From positions 18,410 to 34,153 of the forward strand of contig DBWJ01000011.1 of NCBI GenBank assembly GCA_002308955.1: a stretch of DNA of 15,744 nt, given 5' to 3'. How positions within the stretch are numbered: the stretch's first letter is position 1; the number at the start of each line of letters is the position of its first letter. This document shows, one piece after another, positions 1 to 7,302 of this stretch. The notes under the pieces were generated by a model that saw only the letters and a list, made by a program, of their open reading frames with translations, did no database searches and was not told the DNA's origin. A program made the position numbers and the translations under genes. Source of the DNA: Lachnoclostridium sp. UBA1241 (GTDB lineage: Bacteria; Bacillota; Clostridia; Lachnospirales; Lachnospiraceae).

Positions 1-126
1 AACTATATAATGTATTGGGGTTTACGCCCATTATAATACCATTGCTTCCCCTTTTAGTGTGCACAAAGTTTACAAAAACATATATGCTTTTTTGTGCAAC
101 TTGTATAGTATTAGTTCTTTTCTTGA

Positions 127-1332
127 TTAATCGTCCCAATCTTCATAATCATCGGGATTGTGGGAGTTTACTCCGCCGATGATGAGACCGCCCAGCTGCT
201 TAACCAGATCCTTGAAATCGCCGAGGCGGGTAATCTCGCCGGGAGCCGAAATCTTATCGAACTCTTCGGAAATCTTAATGGTAACGTCGGCCTTCAGAGA
301 ATTGCCTTCGTCAGCAGTTCCCTCGAAGGAAGCCTTAAGTTTGAATCCGGAATCCGTCGTCTTCACGGTAACCTTGGTCTCGTACTTCTCAAAATCCTCA
401 TCGGAAACCTTTTCCATGGATGTACGAAGCTGGTCCGCTGCTTTCTTCATTTCTTCCTTAATCGTGTCGGCATCCATCTTCGATCCGAGTACTCCGCTTG
501 CAGCTTCGCCGATCTTTTCGTTCAGATCCATCTGCTTCAGCTCGTCGAGAACCGAGTCAATCTGTGTCTTTTCGACATTCAGAGCACCTGCAAGCTCTAC
601 GATGTCGTTGTAGTAGTAGTTGATAAGCTTCTGAACATATGCGTTCATGTCGATTGAGGAGGTCTGCACGGTCTCCATCTTCTTCGCGCAATAGTCGGCA
701 ACGTCACCTTCCATGAAATTCGCTGCTTCGCCGAAGAACGTGCGGTAAGCGGCAGCATCCTTCAGAGCGATACTGAACTCATTGTCCTCGCCGTCAACCT
801 TCGCGTCCTTAAGGCCCTTCTTCAGGAACTTCGTGAAGAGCTCCATGGAATCCTGAATGACTTCCGTGGTCTTGCTCGTGTCAAGATCATCCGGAAGCGG
901 AACAGCGAAGTAGCTGAGCTTAAGGTCGCCGAGCATCTCGCCGATCTCGGGCTCGTAGGAGGTCGCTGCCTTCAGAATACCGCCGAGGTTGATGTAAAGC
1001 ATCTTATCATAGATAATAACAAGATCGTCAACATCGGCATTCAGTTTTACTTCCTCGGTGTCCATGTCAACGGCACCGCTTACTTTGCAGTTGCCCTTGC
1101 CGTCGGTGACAAGCGTCAGTGTAAGTTTGGCATTGCCTCTCTGACCCATATCGATATCGCAGGACATCGTAGCGGTTCCCTTTTGGAACTCTGACATCGC
1201 GCCGAGCAGCTCGTATACGTCATCATAGGTCTTTGCCTTTTTCTTTTCGTCCTTATCCTTGTCGCCGCATGCGGTAAAGCATGTAAGCGCAAGAACGAGC
1301 ACCAGAAACAGTGCAACAAGTTTCTTTTTCAT
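127..1332 (-). CDS. Secreted lipoprotein of unknown function
   Basis: A 401-residue protein with a clear lipoprotein signal peptide: a basic MKKK start, a hydrophobic core, and a lipobox ending FTAC with the lipidated cysteine at residue 22, followed by a charged, Lys/Asp-rich stretch. It should therefore be anchored on the outer face of the membrane. The mature part is acidic and Lys-rich, with alternating beta-type strands in the first third, helical segments in the middle, a second beta-rich region, and an acidic tail ending DYEDWDD. I recognise no family or catalytic motif. The start was chosen at the ATG at 1332, because AAAGGA lies 7 bases upstream; an in-frame ATG 33 bases further upstream has no ribosome site and would spoil the signal peptide. 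It lies 123 bases after ftsH with its own promoter, so it is probably a separate transcription unit. Confidence 0.85.
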   Translation of the reverse strand: MKKKLVALFLVLVLALTCFTACGDKDKDEKKKAKTYDDVYELLGAMSEFQKGTATMSCDIDMGQRGNAKLTLTLVTDGKGNCKVSGAVDMDTEEVKLNADVDDLVIIYDKMLYINLGGILKAATSYEPEIGEMLGDLKLSYFAVPLPDDLDTSKTTEVIQDSMELFTKFLKKGLKDAKVDGEDNEFSIALKDAAAYRTFFGEAANFMEGDVADYCAKKMETVQTSSIDMNAYVQKLINYYYNDIVELAGALNVEKTQIDSVLDELKQMDLNEKIGEAASGVLGSKMDADTIKEEMKKAADQLRTSMEKVSDEDFEKYETKVTVKTTDSGFKLKASFEGTADEGNSLKADVTIKISEEFDKISAPGEITRLGDFKDLVKQLGGLIIGGVNSHNPDDYEDWDD

Positions 1333-1367
1333 CTCTTTGTCCTTTCTATATTCCGTCACACACAATG

Positions 1368-1392
1368 AAATGTGATCTGTTAAATCACATTT
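1368..1392. promoter_or_regulatory. Perfect 9-bp inverted repeat at the transcription start (possible operator)
   Basis: AAATGTGAT (1368-1376) and ATCACATTT (1384-1392) form a perfect inverted repeat around a 7-base centre. It begins 3 bases downstream of the predicted -10 box and covers the predicted start of transcription. That is a classical position for a repressor operator. It could equally form a hairpin at the very 5' end of the mRNA. The regulator is unknown. Confidence 0.5.
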
Positions 1393-1394
1393 AC

Positions 1395-1423
1395 ATCATA
1401 CTACATTCCGCCCGAAAAATCAA
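1395..1423 (-). promoter_or_regulatory. Promoter of the lipoprotein gene at 127-1332
   Basis: On the minus strand TTGATT (1418-1423) and TATGAT (1395-1400) are separated by exactly 17 bases, matching a vegetative sigma-A type promoter. The predicted transcription start is near 1388, inside the inverted repeat described separately. Confidence 0.7.
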
Positions 1424-1455
1424 GTTTTTTCTTGTGACATTTTCGTAAGGCGGCT

Positions 1456-3306
1456 TTATACCAAGGGAATATCGGTGATCAGCGGCTGCTCGGGATGAAT
1501 GCCGAAGAGCCCCTCGAATTCCTCTTTAGTAATCCTTTCCTTCTGCAGAAGAAGCTCTGCGCAGGCGTTCAGAATGCTGAGATTCTCCTTGATCAGACGC
1601 TCTGCTTCCTGATAGCAGTGGTCGATGATCTTGCGAACCTCTTCATCGATGGCATTTGCCACATTCTCGCTGTAGCTTCTCGGATGCGCCAGGTCACGGC
1701 CGATGAATACTTCTTCGTCATTCAGGTCGTAATTGACGGTTCCGAGGGCTTCCGAGAAACCGTATTTCGTGATCATCGCCCTTGCGGTGCTGGTCGCCTG
1801 CTTGATATCCATGCTGGCGCCTGTCGTAATATCGTCGAACACGAGGCTCTCCGCAACGCGTCCGCCGAGATCCACGATGATCTGCTGTGTCATTTTCCCC
1901 TTCGTCATGAACATTTCGTCCTTCTCCGGCAGCGGCATCGTATAACCGGCGGCGCCGCTTCCCGTGGGGATGATCGATACGTTGTAAACCGGTCCGACGT
2001 CGGGAAGCACATGGAACAGGATCGCGTGTCCCGCTTCGTGGAAGGCCGTAATGCGGCGTTCCTTCTCGGAAACAACGCGGCTCCGCTTCTCGGCTCCGAC
2101 ACCGACACGGATCAGGGATTTCTTTACGTCCTCCGCATTTAAGAAGGCGCGGTTTTCCTTGGCGGCGCTGATGGCGGCCTCATTCAGGAGGTTTTCAAGA
2201 TCCGCACCGGTGAATCCTGCGGTAATCTGCGCCACATGCTCAAGATTGACATCCTCGGAAAGAGGCTTGTTCGCGGCATGCACCTTAAGGATTTCAAGAC
2301 GGCCGCGCACATCGGGACGTCCCACAAGCACCTTCCGGTCGAAACGGCCGGGACGGAGAATAGCCGGATCCAGAATATCCACACGGTTGGTCGCCGCAAG
2401 AACGATAATGCCTTCGTTCACGGAGAAACCGTCCATTTCAACAAGCAGCTGGTTCAATGTCTGCTCACGCTCGTCATGGCCGCCGCCGAGACCGGAGCCT
2501 CGTTTTCTGGCTACCGCATCGATCTCATCGACGAATATAATGCACGGGCAGTTGTGCTTGGCCTGCTCGAAAAGGTCACGTACACGGGATGCGCCGACAC
2601 CGACGAACATCTCAACGAAATCCGAACCGGAGATGGAGAAGAACGGAACGCCCGCTTCTCCGGCAACCGCCTTCGCAAGGAGCGTCTTACCGGTTCCGGG
2701 AGGGCCTTCCATCAGGATGCCTTTCGGAATCCGGGCGCCGACCTTCAGATACTTCTTCGGATTGGACAGGAAGTCAACCACCTCCTGCATCTCCTCTTTC
2801 TCTTCATGAAGTCCGGCAACCTTGCTGAAATTGATTCCCATTTTCCCCGGCATGATCACTTCCGCGCGGCTCTTGCCGAAATTCATCAGCTGGGAATTGC
2901 CGCCGCCGAGCGCGTGTGTCAGGGACATATAGAACATCAGCACCATCAGGCCGAGGATCAGATACGGAAATACATCGGTCCAGAACCAGTGCGCCTTGTT
3001 GATGTCCGAAACGCCGTAACGGATGGAATGCTCCTCCGCCTCGGCAATGATCCGGTTCACGTCGGGCGTATAGAAACGGGTTGTGTCGCCGTTTTTGAGC
3101 TCCACGCTGACGGATCCGGACGGAACTTCCTCGTTCTGTACGATGGCGATCTTGGCGATATTGCCCGCCGAAAGATCCTTCAGGAAGTCATCGTGGGTAT
3201 AATCAAAGTTGTTCCTCGACAGGATCGAGGAGTATACCAGGGAGAAGATAAGTACCCCCAGGAGAAGCAGATAGAAGATTGCTCCTCCGGCTTTTTTCTG
3301 TTTCAA
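1456..3306 (-). CDS. ftsH: ATP-dependent zinc metalloprotease FtsH
   Basis: Membrane-bound AAA+ protease that unfolds and degrades misfolded membrane proteins and some regulators, working as a hexamer with its catalytic part in the cytoplasm. The 616 residues show the full family layout: a membrane helix near 9-29, a small external domain (about 30-108), a second helix near 112-131, Walker A GPPGTGKT (201-208), Walker B IIFVDEID (256-263), arginine fingers in LRPGRFDR (R318, R321), and the zinc site HEAGH (423-427) with the likely third ligand Asp500. Length is normal. The start is a TTG at 3306 supported by AGAGGA 7 bases upstream; no ATG occurs before the second membrane helix. It follows hpt by 52 bases as last gene of the block, as is usual in Firmicutes. 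No convincing terminator follows it. Confidence 0.97.
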   Translation of the reverse strand: MKQKKAGGAIFYLLLLGVLIFSLVYSSILSRNNFDYTHDDFLKDLSAGNIAKIAIVQNEEVPSGSVSVELKNGDTTRFYTPDVNRIIAEAEEHSIRYGVSDINKAHWFWTDVFPYLILGLMVLMFYMSLTHALGGGNSQLMNFGKSRAEVIMPGKMGINFSKVAGLHEEKEEMQEVVDFLSNPKKYLKVGARIPKGILMEGPPGTGKTLLAKAVAGEAGVPFFSISGSDFVEMFVGVGASRVRDLFEQAKHNCPCIIFVDEIDAVARKRGSGLGGGHDEREQTLNQLLVEMDGFSVNEGIIVLAATNRVDILDPAILRPGRFDRKVLVGRPDVRGRLEILKVHAANKPLSEDVNLEHVAQITAGFTGADLENLLNEAAISAAKENRAFLNAEDVKKSLIRVGVGAEKRSRVVSEKERRITAFHEAGHAILFHVLPDVGPVYNVSIIPTGSGAAGYTMPLPEKDEMFMTKGKMTQQIIVDLGGRVAESLVFDDITTGASMDIKQATSTARAMITKYGFSEALGTVNYDLNDEEVFIGRDLAHPRSYSENVANAIDEEVRKIIDHCYQEAERLIKENLSILNACAELLLQKERITKEEFEGLFGIHPEQPLITDIPLV

Positions 3307-3358
3307 GTAAAAGTCCTCTGTGCCGCGGCCGCGGCTCTTTCTGTAAAATCCTTATGCC

Positions 3359-3883
3359 CTAGTCGTCGAAGCTGAGCACGCCGATATAGGGAAGCGCGCG
3401 GTAACGCTGCGCGTAATCCAATCCGAAACCGACGACAAATTCGTCCGGAATCTCAAAGCCCGAATATTTCACCGGGACGGAAACCACCCGGCGGCTCGGT
3501 TTATCAAGAAGTGTACAAAGTTCAATCGATGCGGGCTGACGGCTCTTAAGCATCTCAAGCAGGAACGAAAGCGTATGTCCGGAATCGATGATGTCCTCAA
3601 TTACGAGAACATGCTCTCCGCGGATGCTCTCATCGAGATCCTTGACGATGCGCACCCGTCCGGTGGATTCCATCTCGTTTCCGTAGCTCGATACGGACAT
3701 GAAATCCAGCTTCACCGGAAGGTTGATACGCTTCGCAAGTTCAGTCGTGAAAAACACGCTTCCCTTAAGAATACAGATCAATTTCAGCTCCTCGCCGGCA
3801 TAATCCTCGGTTATCTGCGCCGCCATCTCGCGGACTCTCTGAAGAACCTGCTCTTCGGGAATCAATACGCTGACACTTTCCAT
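3359..3883 (-). CDS. hpt: Hypoxanthine (guanine) phosphoribosyltransferase
   Basis: Cytoplasmic purine-salvage enzyme that joins hypoxanthine or guanine to PRPP to give IMP or GMP. The 174-residue product has the diagnostic PRPP-binding motif VLVIEDIIDSGHTL (92-105), the flexible-loop SSYG (65-68), LLDKPSRR (125-132) and the C-terminal DEFVVGFGLDYAQRYR block (147-162). Length matches the family. The start was set at the ATG at 3883 because AAAGGA lies 7 bases upstream; longer in-frame starts reach into the end of tilS and lack ribosome sites. It begins 19 bases after the tilS stop. The tilS-hpt-ftsH order is conserved in many Firmicutes. Confidence 0.96.
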   Translation of the reverse strand: MESVSVLIPEEQVLQRVREMAAQITEDYAGEELKLICILKGSVFFTTELAKRINLPVKLDFMSVSSYGNEMESTGRVRIVKDLDESIRGEHVLVIEDIIDSGHTLSFLLEMLKSRQPASIELCTLLDKPSRRVVSVPVKYSGFEIPDEFVVGFGLDYAQRYRALPYIGVLSFDD

Positions 3884-3902
3884 AATCCGTTCCTTTCCGC
3901 TC

Positions 3903-5336
3903 TCACCCTTCATTTTGAACTTCCAATACAAGAATTCGTTTCGTCTGCTCCGTCACATAGTACCGTTCGGTACCCCGTTCCCCGGGAATCCAGAGGATTT
4001 CGGAACCGCAGGCAACCACCTCTCTTCGGTCCCTTTCCTCTCTCGGAACCTTCGCCGTAACGAAGTATTCGCGAAGCAGTTTCGTTCCGCCGTCCCGCCC
4101 GGTCTGAAAGAAGTCTCCCTCCCGCCTGGTGCGCAACATCGGAACGCCCTTTATCATATCATAATCCAGCCATTTTATCCACTTATTTTTTGCGACCGGC
4201 TCCCCCGGAATATGTTCCCGGACCGCTACCGTAAGAATCCTTCCGTCCGTAAGCGGATACTGCCCCGGAAGGAGCTCTGTTTCCTCAGGTTTTGAAGCCT
4301 TTGCGGGTTCTTCGGATTCGTTGCCGTCTGCGGCTCCTGCGCTGTCCCGCGTGCCTGCGCAGGATCCTTTCCTTCGGATTCCGTCATAAGTACTTTCAAG
4401 CGTAAGCCGGTACGGAAGGCTCAGTTCCTTAGAAACCGGTCCCGAAAGCAGCTGATCCATTGCTTCCGCGTGCTGCTCCGTAAAATCCTTCTCCGCCCCC
4501 GCAAGCTCTTTCGCGAACCGGAGAAGCACCTCCAGCCTTACGATGCGCGGGCAGTTCATAAGCTTATCCCGAAGGAGAATTCCGTCGGAAAATGCATCAC
4601 GGTACGCGCGCTCCGTCTCCTCCGTGAGGAGCTCCGTAAGCATCCTAGCGTGCTCCGTAAAGGCTGCGATGTGCTCGTCCGCCCCTGCGTTAATCTCCCG
4701 AAGAAGCGGGAACACTTCGTTTCGTATACGGTTACGGGAGTATTCGTTCTCCGCGTTGGTCGCATCCGTCCGGAACGTTTCCCCTCTCCGGCTTAGTTCC
4801 GAAAGAATCTCTTCCCTTGAAAAGGAAAGTAACGGCCGGATCAGAAGGATTTCTTCCGAAGCGAAGGGTCTGCTTACCGCCGGAATCCCGCACAGTCCGC
4901 GGATTCCCGTCCCGCGGCACAGCCGGAATAAAACCGTCTCCGCGTTGTCATCCCGGTGATGCGCAACCGCTACGGCTCCGGCACCGACCTTCGCTGCGGT
5001 TTCTTCAAACAGCCGGTAGCGCGCCCTGCGCCCGGCTTCTTCCTCACCGATTCCCTTCTCCTTTGCTTCCTTCGGAATATCAATCCTATATTCGAAGCAT
5101 GTGACGCCGATCCGTTCGCAAAGTTCCTTACAAAACTTTGCGTCCCCATCGGCCTCCGCCCCGCGGATCCCGTGATGCACATGCACGGCGTAAAGCGGGA
5201 AGCCGTACTGTTCCTTTAAATCACGCAAAAGAAGGAGCAGACATACGGAATCCGCTCCTCCGGACAGTCCGGCCACAATCCCTTGCCCGGATAACATATT
5301 CTGTTCCCGAAGGAACTTTTCCACTGCCTGTCTCAT
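3903..5336 (-). CDS. tilS: tRNA(Ile)-lysidine synthase TilS
   Basis: Modifies cytidine 34 of the CAU-anticodon isoleucine tRNA to lysidine, using ATP and lysine, so the tRNA reads AUA and is charged with isoleucine. It is normally essential. The 477-residue protein has the N-type ATP pyrophosphatase P-loop SGGADS (25-30), HHRDDNAET (126-134) and RGTGIRGL (141-148) typical of TilS, and a C-terminal domain with FVTAKVPREERDR, as in full-length two-domain TilS. A charged, low-complexity stretch around residues 325-350 looks like an inter-domain linker. The ATG at 5336 lies only 6 bases after the divIC stop, with a modest GGGACGG ribosome site inside the end of divIC, so translation is probably coupled. 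Confidence 0.95.
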   Translation of the reverse strand: MRQAVEKFLREQNMLSGQGIVAGLSGGADSVCLLLLLRDLKEQYGFPLYAVHVHHGIRGAEADGDAKFCKELCERIGVTCFEYRIDIPKEAKEKGIGEEEAGRRARYRLFEETAAKVGAGAVAVAHHRDDNAETVLFRLCRGTGIRGLCGIPAVSRPFASEEILLIRPLLSFSREEILSELSRRGETFRTDATNAENEYSRNRIRNEVFPLLREINAGADEHIAAFTEHARMLTELLTEETERAYRDAFSDGILLRDKLMNCPRIVRLEVLLRFAKELAGAEKDFTEQHAEAMDQLLSGPVSKELSLPYRLTLESTYDGIRRKGSCAGTRDSAGAADGNESEEPAKASKPEETELLPGQYPLTDGRILTVAVREHIPGEPVAKNKWIKWLDYDMIKGVPMLRTRREGDFFQTGRDGGTKLLREYFVTAKVPREERDRREVVACGSEILWIPGERGTERYYVTEQTKRILVLEVQNEG

Positions 5337-5342
5337 CTACGG

Positions 5343-5708
5343 TTACCGTCCCGCGGATCCGGTCGGCACAACCGATTCGGTGCCACGCGGCGCAATCTCC
5401 TTCACCGGCCGGAATATGATTTCATCCTTATACACAAGCCCGAGAACCTCACGGGCAATCTCTTCGATATAACTCTTCGTCTCGATATAAGCGCGATAAT
5501 CGGCGATCTCCGCCGTTCGTGCCTCTTCCTCCTCGATGAGGCGCACGAGACGCTCCTGCTCGGCTTTCTTCTTCGCGAGCGTTTCCTCTTCCTTCTTCCG
5601 AAGATATACAAGGGCCGTTACGATAAATGCGACCATTAACGCCACAATTCCGAGCAGAATCAATCTGCCCCGTAACGTTCCGACCCGAACCAGTCTTCCT
5701 TTGCCCAC
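5343..5708 (-). CDS. divIC: Septum formation initiator family protein (DivIC/FtsB-like)
   Basis: Small bitopic cell-division protein expected to act with FtsL and DivIB/FtsQ in the divisome. From the GTG start the 121 residues give a short basic N-terminus, one membrane helix (about 15-36), a charged coiled coil (about 38-70), and the family signature YIEEIAREVLGLVYKDEIIF. The start is debatable. An ATG at 5753 would give 136 residues, but its only purine-rich stretch abuts the codon and it overlaps rqcP by 29 bases. The GTG at 5708 has AGAGAGG about 5 bases upstream, starts 16 bases after the rqcP stop, and gives the usual topology, so it is preferred. It sits between rqcP and tilS. Confidence 0.9.
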   Translation of the reverse strand: MGKGRLVRVGTLRGRLILLGIVALMVAFIVTALVYLRKKEEETLAKKKAEQERLVRLIEEEEARTAEIADYRAYIETKSYIEEIAREVLGLVYKDEIIFRPVKEIAPRGTESVVPTGSAGR

Positions 5709-5724
5709 AGCTGCCTCTCTTCCG

Positions 5725-5964
5725 CTACAGATACCGGAACATATCCTTCGCATCCTCTTTCTTCGTCGTTTCCGTAATCTCGGTAATCTCTACGCGCACC
5801 TGACGGTTTCCGAAGCCGATTTCCACAATGTCCCCCACCTTTACTTCAACGGAAGCCTTGGCGGGCTTTCCGTTCACGCTGACACGCCCCGCATCGCAGG
5901 CCTCATTGGCCACGGTACGGCGCTTGATCAGACGGGATACCTTTAAATACTTATCAAGACGCAT
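5725..5964 (-). CDS. rqcP: S4 domain RNA-binding protein RqcP (YabO)
   Basis: A 79-residue single S4-domain protein starting MRLDKYLKVSRLIKRR, with the conserved VNGKPAKAS and VKVGDIVEI elements of the S4 fold. Its size, start and place before divIC match RqcP (formerly YabO), which binds stalled 50S subunits with RqcH and promotes alanine tailing in bacterial ribosome-associated quality control. A heat-shock Hsp15-type S4 protein is the alternative, but those are usually longer. The ATG at 5964 has GGGAG 8 bases upstream. The 136-base gap to hup holds the hup terminator and no recognisable promoter. Confidence 0.88.
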   Translation of the reverse strand: MRLDKYLKVSRLIKRRTVANEACDAGRVSVNGKPAKASVEVKVGDIVEIGFGNRQVRVEITEITETTKKEDAKDMFRYL

Positions 5965-6000
5965 CTTTCTGTCTCCCTGCTGTCTTTCTTCTGTCTACGC

Positions 6001-6018
6001 AACAGCTTCCCGGCTGTT
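6001..6018. other. Short hairpin in the rqcP leader
   Basis: AACAGC (6001-6006) and GCTGTT (6013-6018) form a perfect 6-bp stem with a 6-base loop, 37 bases upstream of the rqcP start. There is no T tract, so it does not look like a terminator. It may be a structure in the read-through or processed hup-rqcP transcript. Confidence 0.3.
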
Positions 6019-6052
6019 CCCCGGTTTTCTCTCCGTGGTTTCCTTCGGAAAG

Positions 6053-6085
6053 AAAAAGGCTGTCCGACAATTGCCGGACAGCCTT
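6053..6085 (-). terminator. Intrinsic terminator of hup
   Basis: A perfect 11-bp stem, AAGGCTGTCCG (6056-6066) with CGGACAGCCTT (6075-6085) and an 8-base loop, begins 15 bases after the hup stop. On the minus strand it is followed by a run of T (complement of 6053-6057, then CTTTC). This is a strong factor-independent terminator for HU. Confidence 0.9.
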
Positions 6086-6100
6086 GTTAGCAACCTGAAA

Positions 6101-6376
6101 TTACTTGTTAACAGCTGCCTTAAGGGCCTTGCCTGCCTTGAACTTAGGCTGGTTGGAAGCAGCGATCTTAATCTTCTTGCCGGTGAGCGGGTTACGTCCG
6201 CTTCTTGCAGGTCTCTTGGAAACTTCGAAAGTACCGAAGCCAACCAAAGCAACCTTCTTGCCGGCAGCAAGCTCTTCAACAACTGCACCCTGGAATGCGT
6301 CAACCATCTTCTTTGCTGCGTCCTTCGTAACGCCTGCCTTTGCAGCGATAGCAGCAACCAATTCAGACTTATTCAT
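6101..6376 (-). CDS. hup: DNA-binding protein HU
   Basis: Histone-like nucleoid protein of 91 residues that binds and bends DNA as a dimer. The start MNKSELVAAIAAKAG, the central VGFGTFEV turn and the DNA-binding arm RPARSGRNPLTGKKIKI are textbook HU, including the proline that intercalates in the minor groove. The ATG at 6376 has AGGAGG 9 bases upstream. The gene has a near-consensus promoter and a strong terminator, consistent with a highly expressed single-gene unit. In Firmicutes a hup gene is commonly found next to rqcP, as here. Confidence 0.97.
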   Translation of the reverse strand: MNKSELVAAIAAKAGVTKDAAKKMVDAFQGAVVEELAAGKKVALVGFGTFEVSKRPARSGRNPLTGKKIKIAASNQPKFKAGKALKAAVNK

Positions 6377-6418
6377 AAATCATGTCCTCCTACAAAAATT
6401 TTTTTAGTAAGAATCCCA

Positions 6419-6446
6419 CGGAAAGTGCTTATTTATTGCATTTCCG
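6419..6446 (-). promoter_or_regulatory. 5' hairpin in the hup mRNA leader
   Basis: CGGAAAGTGC (6419-6428) and GCATTTCCG (6438-6446) can pair over 9 bp with one bulged base and a 9-base loop. The predicted transcription start is near 6448, so this stem would sit at the extreme 5' end of the hup mRNA, where such structures often protect transcripts from decay. Role inferred from position only. Confidence 0.45.
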
Positions 6447-6454
6447 CTACTATT

Positions 6455-6483
6455 GTTATAAACGGAAACACGGGGAATGTCAA
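6455..6483 (-). promoter_or_regulatory. hup promoter (TTGACA-17-TATAAC)
   Basis: A perfect -35 TTGACA (6478-6483) and TATAAC (6455-6460) with 17-base spacing on the minus strand. It predicts a roughly 72-base leader before the HU start codon. Confidence 0.88.
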
Positions 6484-6487
6484 GCAG

Positions 6488-6511
6488 AAATAGCATTTTA
6501 CGCTATTTTTT
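6488..6511. terminator. Possible weak terminator between the SDR gene and hup
   Basis: AAATAGC (6488-6494) and GCTATTT (6502-6508) form a 7-bp AT-rich stem with a 7-base loop just after the SDR stop. The longer T run (6506-6511) is on the plus strand. On the minus strand only three T follow, so termination of the SDR operon here would be weak. Its edge is 4 bases from the hup -35 box. Confidence 0.4.
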
Positions 6512-6516
6512 CATAA

Positions 6517-7299
6517 TTATTCCGCTTTTTCGATTACTTTCTTCTTTTGGAACTTTGCGAGGAACTTTGCAATCGTCTTCCGGGGAAGGAAACGCGAGAA
6601 GAAAATGCCTGCGCGGATCGAGCCTCCGGGGATGATTACCCGCTTGCCCTTCGCCATCTTCTTAAGGGCGTAAGTCACGCATTCCTCAGCCGAAATGCCC
6701 TTGTCCCACTCGGAGCCTCGGGCCGCCTTCGTGAATCCGGTCATTACCGGTCCGGGGCAGAGGGCGCCGACATATACGTTACTTCCCTGCTCGCTGAGCT
6801 CCTCGGCAAGGCCCTGCGTAAAGCTCGCCACATAAGCCTTCGTCGCGTAATATGTATTCAGATAAGGACCTGCGGGAAGAAGGCCGGCGCTTGATGCGAC
6901 ATTCAGAATCGCGCCGCTGCCTTTCGCAGTAAGTTGCGGCAGGAACTTCTTTGTAAGAATATGCAGGGCGCGGACGTTGAGGTCGATCATCTGAAGCTCG
7001 TCCGTAAGCGCAATGTCCGTCTCCGCGCCGAGAAGGCCGAAGCCCGCGCAGTTAATCAAAACGTCCACGTTCTGGTCCTTCGCGATCTCCGCTACCCGAA
7101 GCACCTCATCCTCTTTCGAGAGGTCTGCGGGAAGCACCTCGCAGGGTACGCCAAGTTCTCCGGCAAGTGCGTGCAGGCGGTCCGACCGTCTGGCAACCAG
7201 GATAAGGCTGCATCCCTTCGCGGCAAATGCCCGTGCAAACGCCTCTCCGATTCCGGAGCTTGCGCCGGTGATCAATACCATTTTATTCGAAAAATCCAT
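6517..7299 (-). CDS. Short-chain dehydrogenase/reductase (SDR family)
   Basis: A 260-residue classical SDR: Rossmann nucleotide-binding motif TGASSGIG (11-18), NCAG (83-86), and the catalytic triad Ser137, Tyr150, Lys154 with the standard Ser-to-Tyr spacing, then the PGPV element (182-185). ARR at 36-38, after the second beta strand, suggests NADP(H) preference (inference). The basic C-terminus, with RFLPRKTIAKFLAKF, could be amphipathic and membrane-associating. Substrate cannot be told from sequence; this subgroup is broadly annotated as DltE/YqjQ-like oxidoreductases. Its ribosome site AAAGGA lies in the last codons of the upstream acyltransferase-like gene, whose stop is 3 bases before this start, so the two are translationally linked. 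Confidence 0.93.
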   Translation of the reverse strand: MDFSNKMVLITGASSGIGEAFARAFAAKGCSLILVARRSDRLHALAGELGVPCEVLPADLSKEDEVLRVAEIAKDQNVDVLINCAGFGLLGAETDIALTDELQMIDLNVRALHILTKKFLPQLTAKGSGAILNVASSAGLLPAGPYLNTYYATKAYVASFTQGLAEELSEQGSNVYVGALCPGPVMTGFTKAARGSEWDKGISAEECVTYALKKMAKGKRVIIPGGSIRAGIFFSRFLPRKTIAKFLAKFQKKKVIEKAE

Positions 7300-7302
7300 T
7301 CT

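Noticed and set aside
60..98. TGCACAAA...TTTGTGCA dyad after the first lipoprotein gene as its terminator
   Set aside because: The 23-base loop and the absence of a following T run make it unconvincing; the 126 bases at the left edge show nothing else I can support.
1368..1392. CRP/FNR-type binding site
   Set aside because: TGTGA and TCACA are 9 bases apart instead of 6, so the half-site spacing is wrong for that family.
2236..3375. 379-residue plus-strand open frame opposite ftsH and a 215-residue one at 1495-2142
   Set aside because: They lie fully antisense to a textbook ftsH, lack ribosome sites and show no family resemblance; they are shadows of codon bias.
6379..6383. Upstream ATG of a four-codon frame overlapping the hup start as a regulatory uORF
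   Set aside because: It is only two bases from the AGGAGG, too close for initiation; the HU ATG has normal spacing.
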